A stretch of 64,000 nucleotides of DNA from Siphonodentalium dalli (GCA_032622095.1 CP136069.1:6000976-6064975), one strand, 5' to 3'; shown: positions 1 through 10,975, counted from the stretch's first letter. The notes: generated from the sequence alone by a model not told the origin. Numbers and translations: made by a program.

Positions 1-117
1 AAATTTTATTAAAAAAAATGATAAAAAATTGTTAGGCCAATGCATTCTCTTATATATGCGAGGCGACCTATGGTCGACTCGCATATATAAGAGAATGCAT
101 TGGCACAGGGTCTTACT
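1..117. mobile_element. Right part of a family B composite / module A hairpin, cut by the window edge
   Basis: The stretch reads TTAGGCCAATGCATTCTC, then a short loop around CGACCTATGGTCG, then the reverse complement ending in GGCACAGGG. The two arms pair almost perfectly. The A/T-rich sequence to its left matches the interior of the complete family B copies at 17.4 and 32.8 kb, so this is probably the right end of such an element. It encodes no protein. Confidence 0.75.
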
Positions 118-124
118 CAATTAA

Positions 125-498
125 TAGTGTGCTGTCATTTACAGAATGAGGTCCCCAGAGGGTGAATGTAGTCACGCTATCCCGCACAGTGGGCTAGCGT
201 CACCAAATCCCCCTCTGGGGACCTCATTCTGCATGGCCTCATATGCTATGGGAGACATAGACTCAGATTTAAGTTCCAAAATTGTCAATGTTGTGATGAA
301 TATACACCCATTGGGAAACTCGAATATGCAATGTGTCGTCTGCCAATTTGGGGATATAGAGAAACTAAACTAAAAAAGAAATAGAATCTATGTGAAGAAT
401 TTTCTATATAAATTTGATAATAAAGAAACCTTCCAGAGAAGATGAGACCGAAGCAGAATGAGGTACCCAGAGGGTGAATTTAGTGATGATACGCGAAT
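125..498 (-). mobile_element. Family C composite foldback element, right hairpin truncated
   Basis: A left hairpin (about 143-235) has arms starting CAGAATGAGGTCCCCAGAGG. An internal stretch follows (about 236-445), then the start of a second hairpin (450-498) that breaks off in unrelated sequence. The internal part is the reverse complement of the internal part of the copy at 1806-2249, which shows that hairpin-interior-hairpin is one unit. The left end AATAGTGTG is shared with the double hairpin at 19.9 kb. No coding capacity was seen, so it is non-autonomous. Confidence 0.8.
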
Positions 499-500
499 TC

Positions 501-1805
501 ATAAAAAAAACGCATGAGAGCTACGAATTTAAGATTTCTAGTATAAAAACAACCTTTGTCTCCTCAGATGTTCAGTTATTCAGACGTCTTCATCCCTTGT
601 TAAATTGTCCTGATATTCTGCTATGACGTTGGTGGGTTCTAGCTGAGTTTGCGGTAAGGCAAACTGATGCCGTTACGAAAATGTACCTTTATTTTATCTA
701 AAATTGTCATTTTCGCGCTGTTTGGTTAATCCGAGCGAGCGATTTGAGAAAAAATCATTGTCTGTATAATTTGTAATATATATATATTTTTGATTGAAAA
801 CTTTAATGACAGCTGCGCTGGTGTTTTCGAAATGACGTGAATAGCCATCTTGATTATAGTCAATTAGAAATAAATAAATTCAACAACTATTATAATATTT
901 CGCTATCTATAGATATGTTTTTGAATGTTTGATACACATTATGGCTTTTCCTGGATATGTTCAGAATATACGAAAAAAAAAACCCTACATTTTCTTAACG
1001 GCATCAGTTTGCCCTACCAGCTTCATATTAATCCAGCAGAATCCATCGGCATCATAACACATTATAGCAGGAGCACATCATGCATGGTTCGCGCTGCCAC
1101 TTGCCAAATTTGCCAATGACAAAAATAATTCACAGTTGGCTAAAAATATTTAAAATTTGGGAAAAGTTTTGGCAAGTCACTTTTTAATTCCTCAATATAG
1201 TTGAAAATTATCGGTCAGTCAATACTATTCATTTTAGCAAACTATTACAATAAAATTATATTAGTAGGTGGTGTTTTATATGGTTTCGAAAAAGTTAATA
1301 CCTCCATTAAGATGCAGATAATCTGGTAACATTATTATCGATGGGTGAATGGATTACATACACGGTGGTGTTTACATAGCTAATCCTCTTGTGGTGTTCC
1401 CTTCTGACGAAGCAACTCCTCTACCATTTTATTGTTCGGTGATTGGTTTATTGGTGCATGATAAACCACAATAGAGATGCGAGTATAATTGTTAACTAAC
1501 TGCTTTCCTGTCGATATCAAACGTCGTTCAAACCGAGAATGTCGAAACATAAAACCCAAAAAAGGTTGCAGAAAATGATACTATCGGAAATAACATTTGG
1601 CAAATTCTAATATAATTTTGCAAAAAATATTTTCATTTGGCAAATTATTTGGCAAAAGTAAATTTTAGTCCAGCGCGGACCTTGAGCATATGGCCAGCCA
1701 CGTGTCTGCAGGGTCCCCGTTAAGAGTTTGAAATTTAAACTGCACCCACTTCCCTTGAAGCAGAACAAACTGACAGGGATTCGCAGAATTCCATTTGCAC
1801 CCAAA
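501..1805. other. No recognised feature
   Basis: I see no gene, RNA or clear repeat here. A loose foldback runs from ACTTGCCAAA (1098) to TTTTGGCAAGT (1168), and similar TTTGGCAAA words recur at 1596-1660. These may be remnants of an old element but I cannot assign them. Confidence 0.4.
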
Positions 1806-2249
1806 CCTGAGTTTAGTGTCATTTACAGAATTAGATCCACAGAGGGTGAATTTAGTGACGCTATCCCGCATAACGGGCTAGCATCAATAAATTCACCCTC
1901 TGGGGACCTCATTCTGCTGAGGCCTCATCTTCTCTGGAAAGTTTCTTTATTATCAAATTTCTATAGAAACTTCTTCATTAAGATTCTTTTTCTTGTTTAG
2001 TTTAGTTTCTCTATATCCCGGCCGAAATTGGCAGACGACACATTGCACAATCGAGGTTCCAAATGGGTGTGCATCACAATATTCATCATTTGGGAACTTC
2101 ACTCTGAGTCTCCCATAGCAGATGAGGCCATACAGAATGAGATCTCAAGAGGGTGAATTTGGTGATGCTAGCCTGTTATGCGGGATAGCGTCACTAAATT
2201 CACCCTCTGGGGACCTCATTCTGCAAAGGACAGGCAAACTAAACTCAGG
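1806..2249 (+). mobile_element. Family C composite foldback element, complete copy
   Basis: Outer inverted termini are CCTGAGTTTAGT at the left and ACTAAACTCAGG at the right. Inside each end lies a ~95-bp hairpin with arms of the type GAATGAGGTCCCCAGAGGG. About 200 bp of non-coding interior joins them. The interior matches 236-445 in reverse orientation and, partially, 28960-29035. The size, symmetry and lack of an ORF fit a MITE or foldback element. I could not assign a superfamily because no clear target duplication is visible. Confidence 0.8.
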
Positions 2250-2345
2250 CTTTTTTGCACCGCTCTTGGAACTTTTCAACTAGTGCCTCAAAATGTCTGA
2301 CTGTTGTAAATGTCCAACCTGACACCCAAACTCCATGTATGGTTT

Positions 2346-2363
2346 ACCCCCCCCCCCCCCCCC
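2346..2363 (+). repeat. Poly-C tract
   Basis: A run of about 17-18 C residues directly abuts the start of the family D repeat at 2362. Homopolymer length here may be a sequencing uncertainty. Confidence 0.85.
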
Positions 2364-2925
2364 TTGATGATTCGGTAAGATCGCCGGCTACCGGTGACAT
2401 TTTTCCCACATTTGGTGGACTTACGCGATATTAAGATATATACAAAGCGGGCATAGCAACATTCTTCCTTATTAAGCACACATAATATCCGACAAAATGT
2501 GTGTAATTTGTGGAGAGTCCCACTGGAACCAAAGAACTATATATTGCGAAACGGTGTGATTTGGTTCTCCGATTATTTTATCAACGCAAATTTCTTAATG
2601 CACATGAGACGACATTGTCACGACAACGCTCATTGCAACTAAAATACAAGATTTCTAATTTGCTGCATGAAGTTCGACGAGTATTGCTTGCGAAAATCGT
2701 CAACAAAACTTCCGCTTTGATTCTCCATTCTGTCATTTAGTTTTAGCGCGGGAATTGTTCTCAAAGCGCATAGGAAATTTAAGTTTGGGGGCAATCGGTT
2801 TTCGACGTTTTGGATTGAAAACCCCAAGCTATATATAGAAACACAGACTGGTACCCAGTCGGTGACAGAATCAGACAGGAAGTATGAATGGTGCGCTCTG
2901 GTTGAGAGTGTTGATACCCCCTAAT
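2362..2925 (+). repeat. Family D dispersed repeat, copy 1
   Basis: This is an unclassified ~560-bp unit that begins CTTGATGATTCGGTAAGA and ends near GGTGCGCTCTGGTTGAGA. It is collinear with copies at 7438-7998 and 18258-19735. Shared landmarks are AACGGTGTGATT with the following CTCCGATTATTTTATCA, a GGAATTGTTC segment, and ACCCAGTCGGTGACAGA near the end. There are no terminal inverted repeats and no ORF. It could be a solo LTR or a SINE-like or MITE-like sequence. Confidence 0.75.
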
Positions 2926-2939
2926 GTTGGAATATTTCT

Positions 2940-3200
2940 AGCTGATGGCTATTTCAAACCAACTTGACCAAAAGTAGAAACATATTTTGGAACATCAAAC
3001 AATGAGAACAATTTCAACCTGTTGTATAGAATTTCCGAATAATATTGTGTCAGGCATGACATTTCCAATTGTTGATATTGGCAATTATTTCGAGTTACAA
3101 AGTCCACGTTGGAAATATGTGGATTTTAACCATCATAGCAAGCGCTAGAAGGCGAAACGGCTTGGAGTTATACCTCTAACCGATTGAGCCACAGCGGCCC
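2940..3200 (-). mobile_element. tRNA-derived SINE (probable)
   Basis: Read on the minus strand from 3200, the sequence starts GGGCCGCTGTGGCTCAATCG and continues GTTAGAG. This fits the RNA polymerase III A box (TGGCTCAATCGG). About 45 bp further on is GGTTAAAATCC (3131-3121), one base off a B box (GGTTCRANYCC). Such a tRNA-like head with an unrelated body is the SINE architecture. The cloverleaf is not intact, so this is not a functional tRNA gene. The 3' end near 2940 is a guess. Confidence 0.6.
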
Positions 3201-3203
3201 AAT

Positions 3204-4437
3204 ATGCATCATATGTAGGATGCAGGTAACGGTGAAGGGTGTGGTAGAAGACGGACCGTAGCGATGCAGGATCATGCTCGGAGGTAGTTGATGGTTATAT
3301 GAATATGTAGGATGCAGGTAGCGGTGAAGGATCATGTTGCGAGATAGTTGATGTTATATGAATATGTAGGATTAGGTAGCGGTGAAGGATCATGGTGGGA
3401 GATAGTTGATGTTATATGAATATGTAGGATGCAGGTAGCGGTGCAGGATCATGATGGGAGGTAGTTGATGGTTATATGAATATGTAGGATGCAGGTAGCG
3501 GTGAAGGATCATGTTGGGAGATAGTTGGTGGTTATATGAATATGTAGGGTGCAGGTAGCGGTGAAGGATCATGATGGGATATAGTTGATGGTTATATGAA
3601 TATGTAGGATGTAGGTAGCGGTGAAGGATCATGGTGGGAGATAGTTGATGGTTATATGAATATGTAGGATGCAGGTAGCGGTGAAGGATCATGTTGGGAG
3701 ATAGTTGATGGTTATATGAATATGTAGGATGTAGGTAGCGGTGAAGGATCATGATGGGATATAGTTGATGTTTATATGAATATGTAGGATGCAGGTAGCG
3801 GTGAAGGATCATGATGTGAGAGAGTTGATGGTTATATGAATATGTAGGATGTAGGTAGCGGTGAAGGATCATGATGGGAGGTAGTTGATGGTTATATGAA
3901 TATGTGGGATGCAGGTAGCGGTGAAGGATCATGATGGGAGGTAGTTGATGGTTATATGAATATGTAGGATGCAGGTAGCGGTTAAGGATCGTGATGGGAG
4001 GTAGTTGATGGTTATATGAATATGTAGGATGTAGGTAGCGGTGAAGGATCATGATGGGAGGTAGTTGATGGTTATATGAATATGTAGGATGCAGGTAGCG
4101 GTGAAGGATCATGGTGGGAGGTAGTTGATGGTTATATGAATATGTAGGATGCAGGTAGCGGTGAATGATCATGATGGGAGATAGTTGATGGTTATATGAA
4201 TATGTAGGATGCAGGTAGCGGTGAAGGATCATGATGGGAGGTAGTTGATGGTTATATGAATATGTAGGATGCAGGTAGCGGTGAAGGATCATGGTGGGAG
4301 GTAGTTGATGGTTATATGAATATGTAGGATGCAGGTAGCGGTAAAGGATCATGATGGGAGATAGTTGATGGTTATATGAATATGTAGGATGCAGGTAGCG
4401 GTGAATGGTCACGATGGGAGGCAGTTGATGTTTATAT
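3204..4437. repeat. 60-bp tandem satellite, about 20 units
   Basis: The unit contains TGTAGGATGCAGGTAGCGGT and AGTTGATGGTTATATGAA. From 3304 onward it keeps an almost exact 60-bp period; the first two units are irregular. Units differ by a few substitutions (GCAGG/GTAGG, GGAGG/GGAGA). Because 60 is a multiple of three, the minus strand shows a 340-codon open frame of identical 20-residue blocks. I read this as a by-product of periodicity, not a gene. The array starts 4 bp beyond the SINE head at 3200. Confidence 0.95.
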
Positions 4438-4490
4438 AATATAGTAACAGACCGACCCGAGGATTAAGGCGACTGTGAAATTTGGTGGTT

Positions 4491-4617
4491 AACCCTTACA
4501 TGACGGGAGCTGCGCTGCATTGTGCAGCACTAAAGATCCTGTACCAATGCATTGTCTAAAATATCCGCATATATAAGAGAATACCCTGGCTTACAAGGTA
4601 CCGGTAATTGTAAATAT
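4491..4617 (+). mobile_element. Truncated family H MITE fragment
   Basis: It begins TTAACCCTTACATGACGGGA, matching the left ends at 30614 and 31673. A decayed module A hairpin follows (CCAATGCATTGTCT... ATAAGAGAATACCCTGG). It is cut on the right by the family B copy starting at 4618. Confidence 0.55.
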
Positions 4618-5061
4618 GTGACCCGCCATATCAAATCCAGTCGTAAGTCGGGATTTTGTTTTACCCTGTGCCAATTCATTCTCTTATATATGCGAGTCGA
4701 CCATAGGTCGCCTCGCATATATACGAGAATGCATTGGCCTAACAATTTTTTACAATTTTAATAATTTTTTCTTGTATTCTTTAACAATTTTATAATTTCA
4801 CCCATACAGAGCCCCAGACAAACATGAGCAGACGTCACTCTTCTATGTGCTTCTATATATGTGTGGGGCTCCCTGCAGGGTAATGGATGTTTTTTATTTT
4901 ATGTCCTAAAAATTGTAAGAAGCATTTATTTAAAAACATGATAAAAAATTGTTAGGCCAATGCATTCTCTTATATATGCGAGGCGACCTATATATAAGAG
5001 AATGCATTGGCACAGGTTAAAAAAATCCCGACTTCCGACTGGATTTGATATGGCGGGTCAC
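4618..5061. mobile_element. Family B composite element, copy 1
   Basis: The ends are inverted repeats: GTGACCCGCCATATCAAATC at the left and its near-perfect complement ending GGCGGGTCAC at the right. Just inside each end is a module A hairpin (left 4669-4740; right 4952-5015, with part of the stem deleted). The interior carries the motif CAGAGCCCCAGACAAACATG and GTGTGGGGCTCCCTGCAGGG. It has no ORF. Other complete copies are at 17391 and 32793. Confidence 0.85.
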
Positions 5062-5420
5062 AGATAATTAGGCCAATGTATTCTCTTATATAGTTAGTGG
5101 CTTGAGATTACGCCCAGTATCAACATATTTTTTTACACGATCATGTTTGCCACGCTTTGCCCAATCCACTATTACGTCTTGTACACGGAAATTCGTAATT
5201 TAATTTATGACTCCAGCCATAAAATTAAATTTATATCGAATTATTAACTTTGATTTTGAGATAACCTATTAACCTGAACGTTTACAGAATACATATTCGA
5301 CTCAATTTATTTAAATTTCTATATATTATCGATATTAGATCGTTGTTATCACCGGGAATTTATTGAAAATGGCGTACAGTACACTTTTAATGCTTGAATA
5401 TTGCACTATCAGTATACTAT
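5062..5420. other. No recognised feature
   Basis: Apart from a short module A fragment (CCAATGTATTCTCTTATATA, 5074-5093), I see only AT-rich sequence without coding signal. Confidence 0.4.
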
Positions 5421-5429
5421 ATCTCTCAC

Positions 5430-5830
5430 TGAGAGCTTTCCGATGAATGGCAACAAGCCATGTTTCCAACTAAATCATGAAAAATTACCCATAATTCTGA
5501 TGTGGTTAACCCTTTGAGTGCCAGGTCGATTTTTGTATCAACCCATATACCCTGTGCCAATGCATTCTCTTATATATGCGAGTCGACCATAGGTCGCCTC
5601 GCATATATAAGATAATGCATTGGCCTAACCATTTTGTTTTGTTTTTTTACAATTTTTTTACAATTTTAATAATTTATTCTTATATTCTTTAACAGACTTA
5701 TTTTGTAGGTTTAGGGCCGATGAGATCGGCCCCTGGCACTCAAAGGGTTAAGGAGTCAATATTTGGGGCATTACTGTAAGTGGAGACGTGGGTTAGAGAT
5801 TACAGCACACCACGCGATAAGTGTCATGGT
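5430..5830 (-). repeat. Dispersed repeat interrupted by a TTAA MITE
   Basis: The flanks of the MITE at 5510-5747 (GATGAATGGCAACAAGCCAT on the left and GGGCATTACTGTA on the right) are the reverse complement of 25890-26040, where the same sequence runs on uninterrupted. The repeat is unclassified. It matters because it supplies an empty site for the MITE. Confidence 0.75.
5510..5747. mobile_element. Family G piggyBac-like MITE, copy 1
   Basis: The termini are CCCTTTGAGTGCCAGG and its exact complement CCTGGCACTCAAAGGG, flanked on both sides by TTAA (5506-5509 and 5748-5751). A TTAA target with termini starting CCC is the hallmark of piggyBac-type elements. The interior contains a complete module A hairpin (5552-5630). 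It is 238 bp with no ORF, so non-autonomous. The uninterrupted site at 25952-25955 confirms that TTAA is the duplicated target. Confidence 0.9.
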
Positions 5831-6540
5831 ACTGATGTACTCACACTGTAGACCTTCTTATTCGTTTTGTTAATTGCGGATGCTCACATTTCTTAATGCA
5901 AGAACACCCAAACAGTGATTACGATTGCCCAGCCCAGTACTTAGCTGGTCTAATAACCTCACAGCATAGAGACAAAACATCTTTTCAATAGTGTTTATCA
6001 ACCTAATCTGTAGTTATAAAGAATCGAATTGTGGACGGTATTCCAAACCCCCAACCTCTGCGCCATTAATAGGATAGCTCAAAGAAGATCTCACTTGAGA
6101 GAAGATTAATTGCATACGCGTGTATATGAAGGCATCCGGCGGGCCGCATCGTTTAACTAGATTTATTCTTACCGTAGAACAAATATATACACGCACTTAT
6201 AATTGATATCAACCAGGCGGTATAGTTTTGAGTTGTTCGCCAGCTTTCACAGTGGTCTCGGGGTGCGATAGAAGGGTATCAATCCTTTGCTTCGTGCTAG
6301 CGGAACCGGAAACACTTGGAAACAAAGCGTCGACTCTGTGTGATAGTCAAGTGATGGAAGTGTGTGTTCGATACCGAATCTGATCCATCTGGAACAATCG
6401 CTCCAAACTTTCGCTCGCAGCAGGGAATTGTTGGAGTATTTTTTACAGCTATGATCTCCTACACATGTATATATTATATACACTCGTGGTGCGTGTATTT
6501 CCACAGTTATTACACGATTCTACCATTATTCCAGTCAATA
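5830..6540. other. No recognised gene; possible very old SINE remnant
   Basis: No ORF in this stretch resembles a known protein. On the minus strand near 6035-6085, GGCGCAGAGGTTGGGGGTTT looks faintly like the T-arm side of a tRNA, but no A box is convincing. Confidence 0.35.
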
Positions 6541-6945
6541 AACCCATTCTATAAATTGTGATATTAAACGTTCGTTTAATAACAGGAAATAGTGCCATGT
6601 GACCTTTGACTTCCGGTATGTCGTCTGTTTACATTCCGCACGCTACGTCTAAAAATACTATGGCTTCCAATATTTTTCCAACAAACTATAATGAATGAAG
6701 AGTTTGAAAAGTTATGTCATTAAATATACGCCATTAAATACGCCAAAGTGTCTTATTTATCTGGGACTATTTCTTTACGCGGGCAAACAACGCATAGTTA
6801 CGTGAAACGATATTGCATGCCTTATAGAAGAATGTTAGTTTCGCGTCCCATTTGTTGATTTAAGCATGTTTTGTCGAGGTTTTGGATCATGTAATAAATA
6901 GAATCTACAACTCGTCCCCAGTTTGTAATTTATGTTATGTAATTT
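6541..6945 (-). mobile_element. Family J dispersed element, minus-strand copy
   Basis: This stretch is the reverse complement of 29205-29720, beginning GTGATATTAAACGTTCGTTT and ending CTACAACTCGTCCCCAGTTT. It includes TTAGTTTCGCGTCCC (6837-6851), the complement of GGACGCGAAACTAAC. That sequence corresponds to the core of the 48-bp satellite unit starting at 42797. It shows no ORF or target duplication. The element class is unknown. Confidence 0.85.
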
Positions 6946-7437
6946 CAACCTTGACTGGAAATTTATACAATAAGGTTATATAAATAACAGTCTGTGTTAT
7001 TTATATAATAAGGTGATAGACAGTCTGTGTTGGAATTTGCTCCCGTAGCTCCATTCTTACAAAAAAACTACCCCTTTTGCAGGACAATAAATTGGACTGA
7101 TGTCTTTGAATTACTTTATTATATAGCAATCTCTTAATCACCAGACTTCTCGCGTGAACCACGCGTCGCGAGATTCCTAACTGTTTGATTACATGCATAA
7201 GAACTATGAGCGTTTTTATGTAACTGCACACTTATGGTTCCACTGCCGCACATACTCTGTCTAGACAAACATAAATTGATAGGTTTATGGTAGAACAGTT
7301 GAATGACCTTTCCTATAGGATAACAGCATTCTGGGTGTAACCCCTGACCCCGGTGGCGAGTGCATGCCACCTGTGTGTCAGAATGACTAGACTCGGAATC
7401 AGTAAGTGTAAAGTGATGAACCTAAGTCAACAAACCT
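6946..7437. other. No recognised gene; short local duplication
   Basis: ACAGTCTGTGTT is repeated at about 6985 and 7020, and the first copy sits in a small palindrome (ATAAATAACA...TGTTATTTAT). Nothing else is identifiable. Confidence 0.4.
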
Positions 7438-7998
7438 CCCTTGATGACTCGGTAAGACCGCTGCTACCGGCGACATTTTACCCACATTTGGTGCACTTCC
7501 GCGATATTAAGATATATATTAAGCAATGAACACTCATACTGAGTCCAGAGAACAGAGCAACGTGCTGCCCTTGTAAAGAACACAAAACATCGAAACAAAT
7601 GTATGTAAATTTTGAACCTGAAGTTTGAAAAGTCCCACTAAAACCGAAGAACTATATTTCGAAACGGTGTGATTCGGTTCTCCGATTATTTTATCAACAC
7701 AAACGTCTAAACGCACGTGTATGACATTGTCGGACGGTAAGACAAACATAAGAGTTCTAATTTGCTGCAAATTCGATTAACAGCTTGCGGAAATCGTCAA
7801 CAAAACTACCGCTCTGATTTTCCATTCTGTCATTATGTTCTAGTGCGGGAATTGTTCAAAAAGCACAAAGAAAATTGGACCGATCGGATTTCGCCATTTT
7901 TGCTGGAAAACCCATGCTAAATATAGAAACTCAGACCAGTACCCAGTCGGTGACAGAGTCAGAAAGGGTGTATGACTGTTGCGCTCTGGTAGAGATTG
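7438..7998 (+). repeat. Family D dispersed repeat, copy 2
   Basis: This copy is collinear with copy 1, from CCCTTGATGACTCGGTAAGA to GTGTATGACTGTTGCGCTCT. It retains AACGGTGTGATTCGGTTCTC and ACCCAGTCGGTGACAGAGTC. It is the best uninterrupted reference for reading the nested insertions in copy 3. A 21-bp minisatellite starts about 20 bp after its end. Confidence 0.8.
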
Positions 7999-8018
7999 CT
8001 AAGTTAACTCGTAGACGG

Positions 8019-8168
8019 CATAGCTAGACTGGGCATACTCATAGCTAGACTGGGCATACTCATGGCTAGACTGGGCATACTCATAGCTAGACTGGGCATA
8101 CTCATAGCTAGACTGGGCATACTCATAGCTAGACTGTGCATACTCATGGCTAGACTGGGCATACTCAA
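8019..8168. repeat. 21-bp minisatellite, about 7 units
   Basis: The unit is CATAGCTAGACTGGGCATACT with rare substitutions (CATGG for CATAG, one TGTGC). The 21-bp length keeps frames open on both strands, giving heptapeptide repeats that I regard as non-genic. Confidence 0.95.
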
Positions 8169-9080
8169 TTTGAAAATATACTATATATTCGGCACCACTC
8201 ACGAGACTGAGCTGATCAATTACAAGTTATTCATTATTGTTCAACAGTATATTTAATGATTAATGGTATATGAAACCTAGCGAATAATACCTAATTTAAA
8301 GGCCCACTTAATTTTCGAACCCCCAGATTACATAAAATTAAATATATGCCATATTATATACCGTTTGAAAGAGGAAGCTCCAAAACATTGCATTATCAGC
8401 TTATCCGGTGTAATAAACTATGGCCATGTTGTTTTTGTTGAGTTGACAATGGTTATTGTCATCTAGATTGAAGTAAAAAGCAGTATTATTTTCAATGCAG
8501 GGGGAATAACTCTATATATTAAAGATAGAGTTATTCCCCTTCCGTGGAAAAGGTTTGAATTATGTTGCATTCTGGGAGCCAAAGGGGGGAAGTCATTCTA
8601 TGATTTCAGCAGTTTTCTATTTCTCTGTGGGCATCTTCTGAGACACAGATGTTTTTTTTTCAAATAGTAAGTAATGAATTATAGTATTTTAAACATATTT
8701 TATTGTAAAATCATATTTTACGTGATAATCCTGGAAAAAGTCCATATTTGACGCCCAGGTTTGCAATATTACTTTTTATCGGGACCCTGTGACGTCACAA
8801 ATTAACTATTGCGAAATGAATCGGTGAAATTGTGATGCGCGCGAAACACTGGTGGACTTAGCAGACGTTTCACTTCTGCATTGAGGTTTTTTTTTATTTC
8901 CGTGTTTACAATTCAAAATCATGCTTTCTGGTGATCAAATACAGGCTTTTATAGAGAATTAAGTGCCGACAAATATCAAAAGTAACCACTAAAGTTGTAT
9001 TCCCAAAATTTGGATAAACAGACAGATGGATAATAAAAATGTCATTATACAATGATGTGTACAGTATGAGTTTTTCTTGT
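8169..9080. other. No gene recognised; one small palindrome
   Basis: GGGGAATAACTCTAT (8501-8515) and its exact complement (8525-8539) form a 15-bp stem with a 9-nt loop. The rest is AT-rich sequence without a recognisable signal. Confidence 0.45.
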
Positions 9081-9084
9081 ACTC

Positions 9085-9210
9085 GTCCAGGTTGTGGTGA
9101 AAAGTCATATTGGACGGGACACGCAGATTCCAGGTTGTGGGGAAAAGTCATATTGGACGAGACACGCAATGTCGAGTCAAATATGACTTTTCACCACAAA
9201 CTGGAATCGT
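9085..9210. repeat. Direct and inverted short repeat cluster
   Basis: The word GGTTGTGG(T/G)GAAAAGTCATA occurs twice in direct orientation, and its complement TATGACTTTTCACCACAAAC follows at about 9181. This forms a foldback with an extra tandem arm. A weaker relative (GGAAAAAGTCCATATTTGAC) lies at 8732. Confidence 0.75.
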
Positions 9211-9295
9211 AAAAGAAAAATACATACTGTACACAACATTGAGTAATGACTAAATATAAGACTTACAAATATCTTTTTCATTTCTTTTATTTGTA

Positions 9296-9480
9296 ATTGG
9301 CATAGCTTATCACAAACCAAAAATCAACATGACAATAAACGAAATTGAAATTACAAACTACACCTTTTACCGGACTCGGCCTCCGGTTCGCAGTTCGACT
9401 TTTAATCCTCCCAAAAATTCCCAGTTGTATAAATAAAAACCCCATGTGCCCAGGCGAAACAAGAATATCTACATTAGTAT
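9296..9480 (-). repeat. Family E dispersed repeat, minus-strand fragment
   Basis: On the minus strand it reads GTCGAACTGCGAACCGGAGG and then CCGAGTCCGGTAAAAGGTGT, matching 31330-31440 closely and 18730-18790 more weakly. It is unclassified and has no ORF. Confidence 0.7.
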
Positions 9481-9522
9481 ACATGCGGCGCGGTAATAAC
9501 TTTATATTATAGAGAGGGCTAA

Positions 9523-9993
9523 CCCTTTCAGTGCCAGGGGCCGATCTTATCGGCTCTAATTTACGGTCTGTAAAATCGGCCCAAAACAATAAAAAAAAAA
9601 AATATATATATTTTTTTTCTTTTTTAGATTTTTTGTTTTTTGGGTTGAATTTTTTTTGGGTATGTTTAACATGCTATAGCGAATTTAAAAACAAACTGGA
9701 TAAGTCCTTAGGGGCATGTTATAACTCAAAACTATCACCAAGTATTCATGGTAATAATTTTAATGCCCATGAAAAACGTAAGATTCCCTGGCACTAAACG
9801 TACAAAATACTGAAAGAGTTAAAGAATATAAGAAAAAATTATTAAAATTGTAAAAAATTGTAAAAAATAATAACAAATGATGAAAAATTGTTAGGCCAAT
9901 GCATTCTCTTATATATGCGAGGCGACCTATGGTCGCGAGTTTTGGCACAGGGTATATGGGTTGATACAAAAATCGGACCTGGCACTGAAAGGG
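9523..9993. mobile_element. Family G piggyBac-like MITE, long copy
   Basis: The termini are CCCTTTCAGTGCCAGG and its complement. The right flank is TTAA (9994-9997) and the left is CTAA (9519-9522), probably a mutated TTAA. The interior contains AGGGGCCGATCTTATCGGCT, an internal terminus-like piece (CTGAAAGAGTTAA at about 9810) and a damaged module A hairpin (9893-9955). It has no transposase. The copy at 27388-27809 is its reverse complement; 5510-5747 is a deletion derivative. Confidence 0.85.
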
Positions 9994-9997
9994 TTAA

Positions 9998-10740
9998 GAC
10001 ACAAATGAGTCGGGTAACTATATCACCTCTTCTCTGATCAGTCCGCTACCTATTATACGTGTTTACATAACTCCCTTCCAAATACATTCTTACTCTTTGC
10101 CCACCTCATTTTCGGCTAATTATAAAACAATAACGCATGCCAAGAATACAACGGAACGAAACACTTTTTCTTTTACAAGAGTGTGCTTAGATCAAAGAGA
10201 TTGATCCGCGCCCGGTTCGGTTCAAGTCTGATTGGTTGAGAGACGTTTTCTATGTACCTGGCGTTTGTTGACGCGCAGCAACCCAGGTTACGTTTCGAGT
10301 ACGTCGTAATTTGGAGGCATCAATCAAGGGGACACCTAATTATTGTTTGGCACCGATGAAGAGTCAGGTTAATTAATGAGGCGTCTTGAAAGAAAACTAG
10401 TCGAATTCCAAGCACAACTGGGAGTGACACCCTTGTGGCTACGAACATTTGTCGGTTAGATGTTGTTTTATGGATTTATAAACACATGGACGTTTTCAAA
10501 CTTGGAACACGTTATGGATAAATAAATATGTAATAGTGCCAACATGTATGTTTTACATAGCCTGGTTGTTTCCGGCGTTGTGTCGTGGTTCGTGCCCAAT
10601 CTTATATATTATTTCAAGTAAACATTAAATATCTACGTGAGCGCACCAGTCATACCATTCATGCACCAATATTTGAGAAATATCGATATGGCCTCAAGTA
10701 TTGTTCTTTCGTGTAAACCTTATTCATTCCATATAATTCA
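9998..10740. other. No recognised feature
   Basis: I see no ORF of interest, no repeat shared with the rest of the window and no RNA gene. The GGTTCGGTTCAAG string at about 10214 is not part of a tRNA fold. Confidence 0.4.
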
Positions 10741-10744
10741 AGAT

Positions 10745-10975
10745 TGTTTTACCCTGTGCCAATGCATTCTCTTATATATGCGAGTCGACCATAGGTCGCC
10801 TCGCATATATAAGAGAATGCATTGGCCTAACAATTTTTTACAATTTTAATAATTTTTTCTTGTATTCTTTAACAATTTTATAATTCACCCATACAGAGCC
10901 CCAGACAAACATGAGCAGACGACACTCTTCTATATGCTTCTACATATGTGTGGGGCTCCCTGCAGGGTATTGAAT
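10745..10975 (+). mobile_element. Left half of a family B element (module A hairpin plus interior)
   Basis: A complete module A hairpin (about 10753-10828) is followed by the interior motifs CAGAGCCCCAGACAAACATG and GTGGGGCTCCCTGCAGGGTA. The GTGACCCGCC terminus and the right hairpin are missing. Confidence 0.8.

Noticed and set aside
3390-4412. 340-codon minus-strand frame of 20-residue repeats
   Set aside because: Product of the 60-bp satellite period. It begins and ends inside the array and has no non-repeat sequence.
6030-6090. tRNA-like 3' half on the minus strand
   Set aside because: Only a weak T-arm resemblance (GGCGCAGAGGTTGGGGGTTT); no acceptor stem or A box.
5510-9993. Family G TTAA elements as autonomous transposons
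   Set aside because: They are 240-470 bp long with no transposase open frame, so only the non-autonomous MITE reading is supported.
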